A stretch of DNA of 64,000 nucleotides from Hydractinia symbiolongicarpus. Taxonomy: Eukaryota > Cnidaria > Hydrozoa > Anthoathecata > Hydractiniidae. The DNA lies in assembly GCF_029227915.1 (NCBI RefSeq), contig NC_079880.1:11681501-11745500 (forward strand). The letters are read 5' to 3'. Below the pieces are notes generated by a model. That model was not told the origin of the DNA. It ran no database searches and worked only from the letters and a program-made list of their open reading frames with translations. Positions 1 through 10,913 of the stretch are shown one piece after another (the stretch's first letter is position 1; each line of letters opens with the position of its first letter). The position numbers and the translations under genes were made by a program.

Positions 1-856
1 CCTTTTCTTTGTCAGTTATTTTGTCTACAATTACGAAACGGTTTCCTTTGTCCTGTGACCTAATTATTAAATCACCATCTTTATTATAAAGTTGTTGTTT
101 TCTCCATGTGTTTAAATACATTCTCTGATCCTTAGTCAAATTATCTTTTACTGTTCTCCTAGAAGTATCATTAAAAAGAGATCTTTTAATGTTTGATATG
201 AAAGTCTCGAGTTCCGGCGAATTCGTTTTTGGAACAATCCATGTAGACGGCTTTCTCGGGGGATTCTTTATCTCTATATTCAATGTATCATTGTTATTTG
301 AATTTTTATTTCTAAATATATATCGTGCTCTAACACGGTTTTTCAAAGAGTCGAAGTCTTTTTGGAGTTGAATCCAATCGTAATTCAATGGAGTTGGAAC
401 AAATGAGGGCCCCTTAGCGCAAAGTTTTTTCATAGAAGTAGATATCCGTTTAGAGTCAACATTAATAAGGATAGGATGATGATCATTCATAACAGTTTCT
501 AAAGTTACCACCTCAGGTGCAGGACTTAGTTGAATATCTTGGTAATTATTTAGAAGCCGTGATATATTATTTTTAAAAAGAGAGATATTAACTCCATCTC
601 TTACCAACTTTTTTTCTCGTCGCTTTTCTAATATAGATTGAATTCGATCATTTTTCCTTGTAAACAATGTACGGATATATAAATCTTGTTCTGGAAAACT
701 CTTAAACATAACTAGAGCTATTGCGCGCGCAGCATCTTCATGTTTGCATATTGATCGTCTGTAATAAGAAATTGTTTTCTGTAAAAGCTTAATGGAACAT
801 TTTTTCAATATGCTGAGATATCCACAGCCTTTGATATTAAAATGGAAACGCAACAT
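1..856 (-). CDS. Penelope-like retroelement reverse transcriptase, N-terminal part (runs off window)
   Basis: An uninterrupted minus-strand reading frame of 285 codons starts at an ATG at 856-854 and leaves the window at base 1, so only the N-terminal part is seen. The later part contains LTKDQRMYLN, then DGDLIIRSQDKGNRFVIVDK. This follows the layout seen before the RT palm in Penelope-like elements, where a block of the type 'L-T-x-E...D-I-V-I-x-x-A-D-K-G-x-x-V-V-V-M-D' precedes the catalytic motifs. An earlier KGPSFVPTP block followed by a basic FxxxKNRVRARYIF-like stretch also matches these elements. Catalytic YADD and any GIY-YIG endonuclease would lie beyond the window. No stops or frameshifts occur in the visible part, so the copy may be fairly young. 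Family assignment is from motif recall; a different RT class with the same pre-palm block is possible. Confidence 0.72.
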   Translation of the reverse strand, partial: MLRFHFNIKGCGYLSILKKCSIKLLQKTISYYRRSICKHEDAARAIALVMFKSFPEQDLYIRTLFTRKNDRIQSILEKRREKKLVRDGVNISLFKNNISRLLNNYQDIQLSPAPEVVTLETVMNDHHPILINVDSKRISTSMKKLCAKGPSFVPTPLNYDWIQLQKDFDSLKNRVRARYIFRNKNSNNNDTLNIEIKNPPRKPSTWIVPKTNSPELETFISNIKRSLFNDTSRRTVKDNLTKDQRMYLNTWRKQQLYNKDGDLIIRSQDKGNRFVIVDKITDKEK

Positions 857-873
857 AAAACCTTTTGGTACAC

Positions 874-963
874 AATTGTATTTAATGTAGGTTGACATGA
901 ATACGATGTGATGACGGTATCGTATAATCCTGTTAATACTGGAAAGTAAACGACGGTTTAATT
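874..963. repeat. 90-bp direct repeat, left copy
   Basis: This sequence recurs at 1998-2087 with only a few mismatches. The two copies flank the 1.03-kb minisatellite-bearing element. It lies just upstream of the Penelope-like ORF start and ends in AACGACGGTTTAATT. Confidence 0.85.
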
Positions 964-1990
964 GAATTTCCGCGCCCGAAGGCGTAGGAAATTCTTTAAA
1001 ACCGTCGTTTTTTTCTTTCGGAGCATTTTTTGAGAAAAAATCGACCCTGGGATTTCACGTTGCTCCGTCACAGATCTAAACTTTGTACCCAAGCTCCTTA
1101 ACTACTGGGAAGTCTCGTATTGACGTTTCAGGCCAAAATTGGTATTTTTTTCGACAAAATTTGGCACAGTTAACAAAAAAAGTATGCTTAACATAATGGT
1201 GACATAATAATTTTGATTTTTGTCACCTAAATGTCATTTTAGGCCAAAATTGGTCCAAAAATTAGAACTACTTTATTTTCAACAAAATTTGGCACAGTTA
1301 ACAAATAAAGTATGCTGAACATAATGGTGACATCAAAATTGTGATTTCTTGTTACCTAAATGTCATTTTAGGCCAAAAATGGTCCAAAAATTAAAACTAC
1401 TATATTTTTGACAAGTTTTGGCACAATTAACAAAAAAGTATGCTGAACATAATGGTGACATCAAAATTTTGATTTTTGTCACCTAAATGCCATTTTAGGC
1501 CAAAATTGGTTCAAAAATTAAAACCACTTCATTTTCGGCTAAATCTGGCACAGTTAACAAATAAAGTATGCTGAAAATGATGATGGTACAAAAGTTTGAT
1601 TTTTTGTCACCTAAATGTCATTTCAGGCCAAAATTCATCCAAAAATTAAAACTGCTTTATTTGCGACAAAAATTGACACAGTTAATAAAAAAGTATGCTG
1701 AAAATGATGGCGACATCAAAATTTTGATTTTTTGTCAACTAATGCCGTTTAAGACCATACACGGCTGTATTTTTTGTTAGCAATTTCTTTTAAAATGTGA
1801 GTTTAATGACACGTTTCGTTTTGTTTGCGTTTGTTGTAAGATATAATGTCACTGGTGTGCTTTATCTTCAGAGGTTCATGCACCAAACCCCTTCGAATGT
1901 TTGGAACAATAACACAACGAATTAGCAGGTTTTCATCAAATATTTTGGTAGCGCACGGAAATTCTTAGAGCCCCCAGGGCTTCTTGTTTT
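964..1990 (+). mobile_element. Non-autonomous element with terminal hairpins and ~127-bp internal tandem repeats (copy 1)
   Basis: The left end is a perfect foldback: GAATTTCC and GGAAATTC enclose a smaller GCC-CGAA-GGC hairpin (964-994). The right end (about 1958-1990) carries a second hairpin, AGAGCCC/GGGCTTCT. Between them lie about five diverged tandem units starting near 1130, 1241, 1370, 1497 and 1625, each containing a form of 'aggccaaaattggtccaaaa' and 'ggcacagttaacaaa'. A second copy sits inverted at 60662-61455, which defines both ends. There is no coding capacity. The small ORF at 1568-1780 is just the repeat. Subterminal hairpins plus minisatellites recall Helentron/HINE-type elements, but that is inference. 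Confidence 0.75.
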
Positions 1991-1997
1991 AAATGAG

Positions 1998-2087
1998 AAT
2001 TGTATTTAATGTAGGTCGACATGAATACGATGTGATGACGGTATCGTATAATCTTGTTAATACTGGAAAGTAAACGACGGTTTAATT
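1998..2087. repeat. 90-bp direct repeat, right copy
   Basis: Second copy of 874-963. It is much longer than a normal target-site duplication, so it suggests either an unusually long duplication on insertion or a tandem duplication of target plus element. Confidence 0.85.
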
Positions 2088-2099
2088 CTTAATGAGAAT

Positions 2100-2650
2100 G
2101 CCTGTCCAGGCTCCTACTAGACCTTTGTTTTTAATATGCAGCTGCTGACTGTCTGGATCCATAAAATGTTGAAACATCTTTTCCATCGCTTGTCTAGGAT
2201 TCTTCAATTTTTGCTTTTATTTTTCGTTGTAATTTCCTCATTCTCTGTTTCAAATCAGAATTTGTTTTTTCCCATTAATCCGGTACTAGGGATTTTTGGA
2301 AGAATTTTTGTGAGGAGTGTGCCATAAATTTTATTCCACTTTTGTGACATATTCTCAAACATGGATTTTGCTGTTTCTTTAACCAGAGGTGATGTTTTTT
2401 GCTCCACTAGTGGAATCTCAACAGTGTTACTGATGTCTTTCATAAGCTTTTTTTTCTCCTTTACAAAAGCTTTCCTTGCTTTCCTTGTATCTCACACTGT
2501 TCACAACGATGTAAAAAGTGTTCTCTCATTGGCAAGTTTGTTCCATTTCTCTTGGGAAAATTATTTACAAAGTTTTTTCTTGCATCTCCATGGAACGTTT
2601 TTTTTTCTTAAAGGTTGTATAAAAGATTTATACTATCGTGTGAAATAAAA
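2100..2650 (-). pseudogene. Degenerate minus-strand coding remnant, unrecognised
   Basis: On the minus strand the region reads as broken, lysine- and glutamine-rich protein with several stops and frame changes. Fragments include a block with KEKKKLMKDISNTVEIPL (about 2400-2460) and EKMFQHFMDPDSQQLH (about 2125-2185). It has the look of a decayed coiled-coil or transposase-associated ORF. I cannot name the family. Small plus-strand ORFs here are its shadows. Confidence 0.3.
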
Positions 2651-3933
2651 CTCTTCCTTAAAATGTATGTGTGTTCCTTCAACCTGCGTTCAAAAATATA
2701 AAAATTCTCCTGCTAAATCTGTAGCATGAAATTTATTCGAAATAGTGATCAACAAAAAACAGATATAACCACATTGGAACAATTCAGACATATCTCACAA
2801 TAAACTTCTCGTTCATTAATAAATTCTGTGTTTTGTTTGTTTGTTTCACGTCTCTTTATTATTTCCAGAAACAAAAACATTCGCCATTTGAAATCGAATT
2901 TCCTGCGAACGTTCTACGACGCGCCAATGTCATATCATTGTTAGAGATCCCGAACTCCTTACCCGATTCTCTCCTGACTCGGTACACTCGGTCCGAATTT
3001 AAAAAATAGCCCTTTCGCGGCAGTTGAGTTACAAATCTAATGAAAATTGAAGTTTAATAATCTGATGAAATCTAATTACGTACAGGTTGTCGTTAATGAA
3101 AAAAATGTTCGTAGTTGTAGAAACTAAGGGAGCCGTTATAAACACGTAAAAACAAAATCTATTATAGAACAAGTTTTACACCCTTTTGATAAACGACACC
3201 CACCACATGGTTTTAACTCATATACATGATCGATGTACAAAAAAATTGCATTCGTACAGCGATAATAAGTGCCGCGCCTTCGTGACCATAAATTTCCGAC
3301 TGCTCCTTAACAAGCCCATGGAGAAAAGAATTACATATTAAACTTCTTTAAAAAAGAAATTCTACATATTAAAATTCCCCTTTTTTCATCCATCATTAGC
3401 TATTCTTCTCACACTTCCAATTTTCTATTAATAAAATAGGCGTTTTTGCAGTTTAAGCTAAAATTTATTATTTTCTGCAACAAAAAATAATTGCTTCTAG
3501 AAAATCAATGCATTGGATACATGTAACAAAAAATTGTCCTATTATCTTCTACTTAGTCATAATACAACTTCATTCTCAGGAGTGTTATATCTAAATCACA
3601 CGGATTAGTGGCAATATTTTCAAACAAGGAGTTCTAATAACCAGGTAATCATCAACCTTTTTTTATTCACTTACGCAATCGGTTTTTAACCGGAAAATAA
3701 AGAGCGTACTTTAGCTTCCTTTTTGATACAGACAGCACGATATAGGTCACGTTATACGTTATAGGAATTGCATACATGTTACTAAATGATTTCTACATAA
3801 TCGGAAGACTACAATTTGAATAAAATCATGTTTTAAATTATCTTATGTTATCACTATCGTCAGTCAAAATATTTGTCGCAGCATATATATATATATTAAA
3901 CTTAAAAGCAACGTTATCACAATAAAGAGATTA
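2651..3933. other. Intergenic, no gene recognised
   Basis: AT-rich non-coding sequence with no ORF of interest and no recognisable repeat boundary. There is a short (TA)n run near 3885-3896. Confidence 0.6.
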
Positions 3934-4043
3934 TCTATGTTATAATGCCCGTATACGTCTGTCCGTCCGTCTGTCTGTCACGCAAAATGGTAGCTTAGCT
4001 GCGACGGGCGAATTCGTGGATTTTTCTACCGGCTAACGACTAG
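3934..4043 (+). mobile_element. Miniature Helitron, 110 bp
   Basis: Begins TCTATGTTATAATGCCC, followed by a (GTCT/GTCC)n run, and ends with GTGGATTTTTCTAC, about 12 bases, then CTAG. It is flanked by A on the left and T on the right. These are the canonical Helitron features: 5' TC, 3' hairpin plus CTRR, and insertion between A and T. The same termini occur at 10220-10913 and elsewhere in the window. Confidence 0.75.
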
Positions 4044-6050
4044 TTTGTTAATATATGTCATGTGTAAAAATTATGCTTATTGTTATAAGTTTGCATTACA
4101 TGTTTTGCATGTTGATGGTAGGTTGTTGCTGTAATTTTATAGTCCATGTTCTAAATTTAACGTTACATTGCGGAGATGCAAAAGTTAATTCGCGGCCTAC
4201 TCATATCTCGATTATTATTTATGAGTACATAAAATTTGTAATTATATTACTTTTCAAAGTTGAAACTTGGTTTGGTGGTCATTTCTACCTATTAGGTATT
4301 ATACTATCGGAATGGTCCCTAGTCTATTAAGAGAAATAAATACATCCCTATTACTTACTTACTCACAACGAGGGCAATAAATTAAATAAATTTAAATAAA
4401 TTAATACCAAATTTGGCACAACTGCTAGAATACAGTGTATGTGTAACTTCGTAGTAGCCATTTGTTGGTCATCTATCGTAGATGACATATATATACATGT
4501 ATATATGTATATATATATAGTTACCTATTGCAGGATGAAAAAAACATTGTGTCCTGCTTTTTTCGTCCTTTGTTACCTTCTTGTCTATGCAGCATTGTTT
4601 CAACCATGCTGGGACTCAAAATATGCACATGCTCTAATTTTTGGACAACAATTTTGTTCCCCTGCTGTTAATGCACGTGCCCTCTCTCTTCACATTACAC
4701 AAGTCTTAACCCTTGTGAATTTATGTAATCACAATTTTTTCATGAGGTTCTGCATAAATACGAGCTATGCTCTATATAGCAAAAGTCTGTATGGTGGAAT
4801 TTTCACTCAAACTATTTTCATGGGCGCGCATTTTTAAGCTTGGTTTTCCAGCGTCAAAATGACCTAGCTATGGTAAATAAATATGACTTTAGCTTTTGTT
4901 TGCTACTTCTTTGTTTACACATTTCGATGCTCTGATTGATTGTCGCAATTTCGCGATCGAAAAAATAGCATTTGTTTTTGCCTTTTTTAAAACAGCGCGC
5001 GCGCGATGAATAATGCAATAATTTTATTTTGTCAATGGTGCATATGATTAATTAGTTTCCCTGGCGTAAACATACGTGCGCGTGTGGTTTTTCCGAGGTT
5101 AGTTTTTCCTTAGCATTCTTGACAATGTTTGACGTTTGCACAGGTTTCCTTTCCAGTTTAGGAATCTAATTCCTCCCACGGTCCATAGAAAGGTCCACGC
5201 TACAGTTTTAAAAGTCGAAGGATAAACAGTCAAACTTTATACAAATAGTTGCAACATTTTATTACTTAATTACAGGAAATTAACGAGTCATGAAATTAAC
5301 AACTTAAAAAATTTGAGTACATGATATTAACGCGAATCGTCGAAAATTTGCATTTCGAAAGCAGAAAGATTTTCCACAAAAATACATTACAGTGTATGAA
5401 ATTACCACGGATTGGGAAAGTGTAACAAAGGGGTAAAATTCAACTACGGCACCACTTCTAGCATCCCCTACTGTGCGAACCCTGCTGCATAAACGAACCT
5501 TTTCTTCTTACAATTCTTAGATACTTATTTTGCGCTAAAGAAGTTTCACTTCTTTTTAGAATTCAAGCCCAGCCTTAACATTCATTAAATTAACACAGTC
5601 ACAAAATTAACGTATCGCATAATTAACGCATGCATATGAGATTTATGCGTCTTAAAATTAATGCGATAGAGCGGAATTCTACTCTGCTAAAAAGTGTTCT
5701 AGTCAGCAAAACGATATCAAAGCGGAATTCGAATAAGGTGTATATTATATTGCAGCTGTTGGATTAGATGTATATTACGTGTGCTTGTTTTTATACGTAC
5801 TTTCGTTGGCGTTTTGATTTTCCTAATTTGAAGTTTGGCAGATCCTGACCATCATGTCAAGCCCAGAAGCCAGACGATCTTTTCGACACGCGGCCGGGAT
5901 CATCTTGTCTGTATTACAGATATTGCCGATTTGATAATGCTGAAAAGTAAGAAATAAGAGAGAATATGCGAATAAGAGCAAGGTGTTCTAAAGGCCCTTT
6001 TAGACGATAAATTATTAGCGTAAAGTTACTAAATATGGTAAGAGAAAAAT
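4044..6050. other. Intergenic, no gene supported
   Basis: Non-coding AT-rich DNA with a TATATACATG microsatellite around 4484-4520. The ORFs at 4055-4330 and 4439-4837 have low-complexity, hydrophobic, cysteine-scattered composition typical of chance ORFs in AT-rich sequence. Confidence 0.5.
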
Positions 6051-6059
6051 ATTGTAATA

Positions 6060-6690
6060 ATTTAATTTACGCTCAAATACACTTTGAGTTATCTATATTA
6101 TAATACTGTAATAGGTATAACTAACTTATCATTCAAGTTCATCATATTATTTATATCAATGGCATATATAGTTTGGACCCTTTGTCCCCCAGCATCCAGT
6201 GTGATTAGAAGTGCTGGCTTTGGTCCCAAAAGCGCTACCTCTAAACCTTTTGGATGTGGTAGAGATATGAAATAGTCGAATGCCATAGCAACATGCCATA
6301 TAAAATTGTTTCATGGAAATACTAATTTTTTCTCTTAGACACCCTTCATAAATCTTTTTAGAGTTGGTAGTTGTCCAAAACGACAAGCACCAAACTGCAA
6401 TATTGAAGATAATGCACTACGGGCAGCGTTTACTTGACTATAGGATTTTCCTGCTTCAAAAAGTAAGGACAGAAAGCGAAGTACATTCGGCATAGATGTT
6501 TAAAGGTAATCAATGTTATTTTCTGATGTATAAGTTTTCCACTTTCTAAGAATAGGGCTATACTGGTTTTTTGTTCCAGTCCTCCAGCTAGACATTAGAA
6601 GGTTTATAGTTGTGGTGTCATGGCCTTGTTTTAAATATATTTCCCTGACAGCAGACTTGCTATAAGAGTCAGTTCTTTTCACAAGGGATG
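6060..6690 (-). pseudogene. DIRS element tyrosine recombinase remnant
   Basis: The N-terminal SAM-like core-binding domain is seen at 6682-6500 (QGHDTTTINLLMSSWRTGTK, QYSPILRKW). It continues across a frameshift as LFEAGKSYSQVNAARSALSS and PTLKRFMKGV. The catalytic domain follows at about 6286-6098 with GGQRVQTIYAIDI, where R is the first arginine of the R-H-R-Y tetrad. The remaining H, R and Y motifs are absent, so the 3' end is lost. Confidence 0.8.
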
Positions 6691-7010
6691 AAGGGAGTTT
6701 GAGGATGAGGTTAGTATCAAGTTGTTTTGACCCGGCGATGAAAAATTGGGTCCTTGACCATAATCCTTACCATTGTTGAATACCATGGCTGTGTGTGTGG
6801 GCCATTTTGGTGCAATCAGAACTGTTGCTGACTTGTCTGTTTGTAACTTTTAGAGGACTCTGCCTACAAGGCTGAAAGGTGGAAAAAGATAACAATTATA
6901 TTGGTGCCAGTTTACAGAAAAAGCATTGATAAATATTGCATCTGGATCAGGTTTAAACGAAATGTATTTTTGCAATCGATTGTTTAATCTAGTTGCAAAG
7001 CAATCGATAT
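6690..7010 (-). pseudogene. DIRS element inter-domain segment (DLFASR-like block)
   Basis: Across frames the minus strand reads DIDCFATRLNNRLQKYISFK, then AINAFSVNWHQYNCYLFPPF and a weak VLIAPKWPTHTAM. This block is found between RNase H and recombinase in DIRS-type elements ('D-FAsR-N-q---Y-S-----A---dAF---W'). Confidence 0.75.
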
Positions 7011-7430
7011 CAGGTAAAAAATTATTTGTTTTAGTTATGTTCAGAAAAACTTTGGGGTTGAGTTTCCATTCACTTCCCTTGTAATATTTTCGTCACCTTC
7101 AAAAATTTTGACACCAGATGTCATATTTTTTACACAGATTCCAAATTTTATGACAAACAAGGTTACACAACAGACTTTTGCTGCTACCATCTTATTTATA
7201 ACACCGATAATCGTTGTGTTATCACAATTAATTTTTATATGTTTGCCTTGCAAGAGCTTTATAAAAGATTTTATTTTAAGGTAAATAGCAAGCATCTCCT
7301 TTAAATTTATGTGGAGTAAAGCTTCATTTCTTGTCCAAGAGCCACCTGTCTGATCTTTCATAAATACTCCTCCCCATGCCAAATCAGATGCATCAGTAAA
7401 TATTTCGTACGATATTGGCGGAACATGAAT
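7000..7430 (-). pseudogene. DIRS element RNase H remnant
   Basis: The minus-strand frame contains IFTDASDLAWGGVF, then GGSWTRNEALLHINLKEMLA and HIKINCDNTTIIGVINKM. This is the D...E...D RNase H pattern of DIRS elements ('DAS--GWGG', 'S-E---HIN-KEL-A', 'DN-T----INK-G'). The C-terminal part is frame-shifted. Confidence 0.82.
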
Positions 7431-7841
7431 CCAATTTTATAAGGTGTCTATGTTTTTTAACCACTACTGTAAATCAGTCATATCCTCTGCGGAAATAGTA
7501 TGACTGGCGTCAAAATCACCCTTCTTATCCTTCAGGGCTATTATTTTGTCATTTTCAATTTTTCGGTTATAAAGTGCTCCACATTCACTAGCTGGTAAAG
7601 CGGATATCACTTGTCATATTACCTTGGCTGTTAGTCTTATTGTAGGATTTCTCAATGACAATAAAAATTTTATTGACATTTTTTTTAGTTTAGTCCTCCT
7701 TTCATTTAGGATAATTTTCATATTGACAAAGTCAATAACATATCCTAAAAATGCAATATTTTGTGTGAGAGTAATTTTTGATTTGACTGGATGTATTACA
7801 AATCCAAGTGAGTCAAAAGGTTTGGCAGTTTTATGGGCAGA

Positions 7842-8400
7842 CTAAAAACACAACTGCTTAGTTATATTTGCAATAAAGAAATCATCAATGTAGCCACATA
7901 AGTTATGTCCTTTTAGTCCTAGATGTGCCATTGGTGGCGCTGTTATCTTAGTAAATTTCCTGGGGCATGGCCCTAAGCCATTTGGAAATGTGATAAATTT
8001 ATAAAGCTTGTTATGGAACTGGAATTTTAAAAAACACTGGACCGATTTATGAATAGGCACACTGGGATATGCATCTTTGAAATCAATTGATGCCATATAA
8101 CAGTTTTTAGTTAGATGTTGAAGCATCTTCAGTAGTATGCACTTTGAAATGCACAAATTCAATAGACTCATTTATTTTTTTAAGATTGAGGATTATGGTC
8201 TACAAATATTGGTGAGACAAGTTCAATGTGTTCGTGTGAGCATATCTGTATGATACCTTATCTCTAAAGTTAGGCAATCTCAACTTTAACTTTAGCGTCA
8301 TCTTCAGGCGAAAAAATATTACTTGCAAAATGTGTAATCGGGGGTTCACTAATAAAGTTTATGGTGTCACCTTTGGTGATATTGAGAATATTTTCGTCAC
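7842..8400 (-). pseudogene. DIRS element reverse transcriptase remnant
   Basis: The upstream part (8400-8175) reads ITKGDTINFISEPP and, after stops, HIELVSPIFV. The open part, 8171-7842, contains MASIDFKDAYPSVPIHKS (the palm aspartate motif), KFITFPNGLGPCPRKFTK and the catalytic CGYIDDFFIA (YIDD at 7881-7892). These are the signature blocks of DIRS/Ngaro RTs, including the 'FxxLPxGLxxxPxxFTK' signature. At least three stops upstream and one at 7842 kill the ORF. RT sequence continues to about 7500 (IAFLGYVID). Confidence 0.85.
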
Positions 8401-8559
8401 GTGTTATAGATTTCCACTAAGGGAATCTATTGGAAATCTGTCCACATTATGAACATTGTATTCGATAATTTAAAAAATCTGTACATACCTGATTCATTTC
8501 TTGTATTGGTGCTTGTTGATGCTGTTGTTGAAAAAGGACATCCCCTTCCGGCCGTTCCC

Positions 8560-9000
8560 TAAAAAGGACCACTATTTCTGTTATCTGTTTTGTGAGCCGT
8601 TATTGCTATAGTATGGCTTGTTGTTTTCATAACGGTTTGTATATATTGGTCCATGCTTTAATTTATTCCTCATTTTCAATTCTTTAATATGCTGAGGCAA
8701 GTTGTCACCAAATAGGTTTTTTGTAACCTCAGTAGACACCGTCACCGTCAGTAGAGTCCTTATCCTCTTCTTTTAATACAGATGTTACAAAAGGGTTTTG
8801 GCACAATTTTGTATTCGCATGACCTAAAAAGGCAATCAGATCAGCGGCTTTTTGGATCAGACTTTTCTTATTCATACTTTCAGAACTAAGGATCTCATTG
8901 CCTATAAAAAGTGATGCACAAACAGCATTTGCGAGGCTTCTCCGAATTTGAGCCACATTTACGTCTGAGCGTTTTTGTATATTGGACAACATTTGCCAAA
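8560..9000 (-). pseudogene. DIRS element gag-like ORF, C-terminal part
   Basis: The frame 8992-8729 encodes MLSNIQKRSDVNVAQIRRSL, then a helical segment ending in KEEDKDSTDGDGVY. Beyond the stop it continues as GYKKPIW. This resembles the C-terminal half of DIRS gag proteins that precede RT. Several stops interrupt it, so it is not functional. Confidence 0.55.
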
Positions 9001-9069
9001 GTTCTATGTTTAGTTTAGAAACAACCAGTTCACAATTTTCAGGACTGGGATATTTTTATGCAAGTTTCC

Positions 9070-9675
9070 TCATTTCCTCCTTGACTTTTTGCCTGCCCAA
9101 TTTTGATTTATTATAGTGGCCCATTGTTCTTTAACAGCAGGGCCTGTTTTACAAGCATCTGGAATAATCCTGATATGCTTAAATACATCATTTTCAGATT
9201 CATGCATCTCATCATCCTTTTGAGACTGTTCAGGCTCTGATTCACTAGCTTGGAACTTCCCCTCGTTCTGAGAAGCATAGAATTCTGGTTCCTGTTCAAA
9301 TGCTTGGCTGAGAGGCGAGTGTTCTTCATCCTGAGGGGAATCACTTTCTCTCAGAGGAGAATTCTTTAGGCTCACCTGAGGAGCTGAGATTACTCTGTGA
9401 ATAGCAGTGGAGGCACTTTCTTTTTGCTGAGGAGAGTTCAAATCTTTTGGGTGTTTTCTGAACCTTAGATTTGACATGCCCGATGTCGCAGTACTTTGTG
9501 ATTTCTTCAATTTTTCTACCTCATTTGACAAAGATTTTAAAAGCAAAACTAAGTCACTTGTAGTGGGAGGAATGGGTGTTGTGTTTTGTGTCTCCTCACC
9601 TGCTGGTGTAGGAATTGTGGTTGAATCCCCACAAATACTACGTAGAGCAGGAATTTCGTCGTCTGTTGTATTCAT
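9070..9675 (-). pseudogene. DIRS element gag-like ORF, N-terminal part
   Basis: An open frame starts best at the ATG at 9675 (MNTTDDEIPAL) and ends at 9070. It encodes an acidic, Ser/Pro/Gln-rich protein with a short coiled coil (LKSLSNEVEKLKKSQ) and a basic terminus GKKSRRK. After a frameshift near 9075 the same protein continues in another frame (EEMRKLA, then a stop) and into the segment at 8729-8992. DIRS gag proteins are poorly conserved; assignment rests on position directly upstream of the RT. Confidence 0.6.
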
Positions 9676-10219
9676 TTCTTTTTTGTAGAATAAAGGCAAA
9701 AAAACTTTTAGATTGCTACTAAATGACAAGGCAAGCAAATACTGACATAATTTCCTATTTATCAATGTTTAGACAGAATGAAATATCTTAGGTTGCTCTT
9801 TGCTTGCTTCAATAATCTACGTTCACGGTATCAGTCTGTTGATAGAGAGAAAAAATAATAATAATAGTAATAACGGAATGTAGTTTAAAAATGGACTCCC
9901 TCAATACTCAATATTTACCGTCAACGATAGTTCCGATTCTCCATACTAATTGCGGTATGAGTTACTTGACTTTTTTAAAGAATAATAATTGATTTTTGAC
10001 AATTTTGAATTTTTTCTTCACCAAAATAAAACGTTGTAAGTTTTTGATGGGAGTCCGTTACAATTTCAATCATTAGGCGCATGCGCATTGTTGGATTTCG
10101 GCATAATGTGTTATTATCGTAATATTTTATTAATTCAACATATTTCAAAAATATTTGAACATCAAACCATGCTTCATAAAAGTATTCAACAACATTCAAC
10201 CTTATCAAATTATTAGTTA

Positions 10220-10913
10220 CTAGTCGATAAGGCCCGTGGAGAAATCCACTTAGGCAGATGGGCAATGGAAAAATAGGTTGTTTTACTTGTTTTGCTGACG
10301 TCAGCAGTGAGGATCCCCAAAAAGTTAAAGAAATTTATTTTATTCTTTTATTGTAATGTGTAGGATGATATGTTTTAGAGGAACGCAAAAGGAGAGATAA
10401 GGGTTTAAACATTGTGCTGATGTCAGCAAAAACCCGCGAAAACACACAAAATTATTTTTTAGAAATTTTTATACCTGTTGCTTTCAACGTATAGGTCTTT
10501 AAACGCTGATCAAGAAAATGTATAGGATCATGTACTTTTGACAAACGGTTACGGAGGTTTAAATGATATTTGATGACGTCATTAACCCGTCCATTCCGAA
10601 ACGAATTCGGGGACCCAGGCTTGGCAAAATTACCCAAATTGGTCTTAGGTGGTTCCTAGTAACCCACGCGGTGAAAAATCATTGACGTCACCACCTCGTT
10701 TCCAAGTTATTTGGCCTCAAAGTTTTAGGTGCACTGTAATGGCTTCATTAATTTAATATAGGATATTGACGTTAAAGTAGTGTCATTTTTGTCGCGCCGT
10801 AACGTCACAAAATTTAACATTTGAGACATACTTTTTTCGGCGACTTCAAAGAAAAATAAGCATATCAACTTTGCCTGTTACAGACACACGGAACAGGCGT
10901 ATTATTATATAGA
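10220..10913 (-). mobile_element. Non-autonomous Helitron, complete termini (694 bp)
   Basis: Read on the minus strand it begins TCTATATAATAATACGCC, followed by a GT-rich tract, and ends with GTGGATTTCTCCAC, GGGCCTTATCGA, then CTAG. Flanking bases match an A/T target. It has no coding capacity; the 61-codon ORF at 10452-10637 is incidental but recurs in the copy at about 35800-36281, which confirms a dispersed family. Confidence 0.85.

Larger units (their letters stand above)
6050..9765 (-). mobile_element. Decayed DIRS-type (tyrosine-recombinase) retrotransposon
   Basis: On the minus strand, in order, are a gag-like ORF, an RT with YIDD, RNase H, and the N-terminal and early catalytic part of a tyrosine recombinase. 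That is the DIRS1-group gene order. All pol domains are split by stops and frameshifts. The recombinase fades out near 6060, so the 3' end is truncated. Terminal inverted repeats and an internal complementary region were not found by eye. Confidence 0.88.

Noticed and set aside
4439-4837. 132-codon plus-strand ORF with hydrophobic segments
   Set aside because: Begins inside a TATATACATG microsatellite and shows no recognisable family; treated as chance.
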